Source of the DNA: Myxococcales bacterium | GTDB lineage: Bacteria > Myxococcota > Myxococcia > Myxococcales > Myxococcaceae | DNA: 19,247 nucleotides | Direction of reading: 5' to 3' | Assembly: GCA_003153055.1 (NCBI GenBank) | Contig: PMBV01000039.1 | Span: 1-19,247, forward strand | Shown: positions 19,107-19,247 of the stretch, in pieces | How positions within the stretch are numbered: position 1 is the first letter of the stretch | Layout of the letters: the number at the start of each line of letters is the position of its first letter | Translations under genes and position numbers: made by a program | The notes under the pieces: generated by a model | What the model saw: the letters and a program-made list of their open reading frames with translations, nothing else | Databases searched by the model: none | What the model was told of the DNA's origin: nothing

Positions 19107-19110
19107 CGAG

Positions 19111-19143
19111 CCCGCGCGCGCACGCGAACCCGCACCCGGTCCC
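19111..19143 (-). repeat. GC-rich repeat core, copy B
   Basis: The reverse complement matches copy A at 9458-9491 in 30 of 34 columns. The two copies are in opposite orientation about 9.6 kb apart. It lies about 137 bp downstream of the DUF1275 gene in a non-coding stretch (18975-19247) in which I see no gene. Confidence 0.65.
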
Positions 19144-19247
19144 GGCTTCCGTGCTCCGGCTTCCGTGCACCGGCTTCCGTGCTCCGGCTCCGTGCTCCGT
19201 GCTCCGTGCTCCGTGCTCCGTGCTCCGGCTTCCGTGCTCCGGCTTCC
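19143..19247. repeat. Heptamer tandem array (CGGCTTC / CGTGCTC), cut by window end
   Basis: Fifteen adjacent units, fourteen of 7 bp and one of 6 bp, run to the last base. CGGCTTC and CGTGCTC alternate at the edges, with five CGTGCTC in a row in the middle; one unit is CGTGCAC. There are no spacers, so this is not a CRISPR array. The array probably continues beyond the window. Confidence 0.9.

Noticed and set aside
19143..19247. CRISPR array
   Set aside because: Units are 7 bp, directly adjacent and without spacers; no cas genes.

Overview
The window is high-GC DNA whose genes look myxobacterial (Myxococcota). It has several large sensor kinases, an FHA protein, MORN-like and HEAT-like proteins, secreted proteins with low-complexity linkers, and many GTG or TTG starts. 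The genus cannot be named from this sequence. I support 14 protein genes plus one possible gene remnant. No tRNA, rRNA, CRISPR array, integrase or transposase is visible.

Left part (1-7221). A short tandem repeat lies beside a small exported hypothetical protein on the minus strand. Divergent from it is a plus-strand set: a MORN/TPR-like protein, an FHA-domain protein translationally coupled to it, and a large hybrid histidine kinase. The kinase has a periplasmic beta-propeller sensor (two-component-regulator propeller plus Y_Y_Y) and a C-terminal receiver.

Middle part (7189-12256, all minus strand). A tautomerase gene and a CGNR zinc-finger regulator gene overlap by 4 bp, behind a palindrome that covers a probable -10 box. 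Upstream of them is a PilD-type prepilin peptidase with a TTG start and a long cytoplasmic insertion. Next is a 770-bp stretch (9309-10078) without a convincing gene. It carries a heptamer repeat array, a GC-rich core found again at the window end, and a run of inverted repeats. Then come a HEAT-like exported protein and a metzincin-type lipoprotein protease, 15 bp apart.

Right part (12318-18974). A two-gene minus-strand operon encodes a small periplasmic cytochrome c and an outer-membrane protein that fuses one N-terminal c-heme to a beta-barrel, resembling Cyc2-type cytochrome-porins. An FNR/CRP-like box lies about 40 bp upstream of a plausible start of transcription. Beside it a sigma-54 response regulator gene (minus) and an NtrB-like sensor kinase gene (plus) diverge and probably form one two-component system. 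A DUF1275 membrane protein follows. The window ends inside a second heptamer repeat array.

The most notable system is the cytochrome c/cytochrome-porin pair with its FNR-like site and neighbouring NtrB/NtrC-type pair. It would fit electron exchange across the outer membrane in a predatory or soil bacterium group where this is not the textbook picture. The composite heptamer/core repeats and the hairpin-rich gap are the most unexplained DNA.
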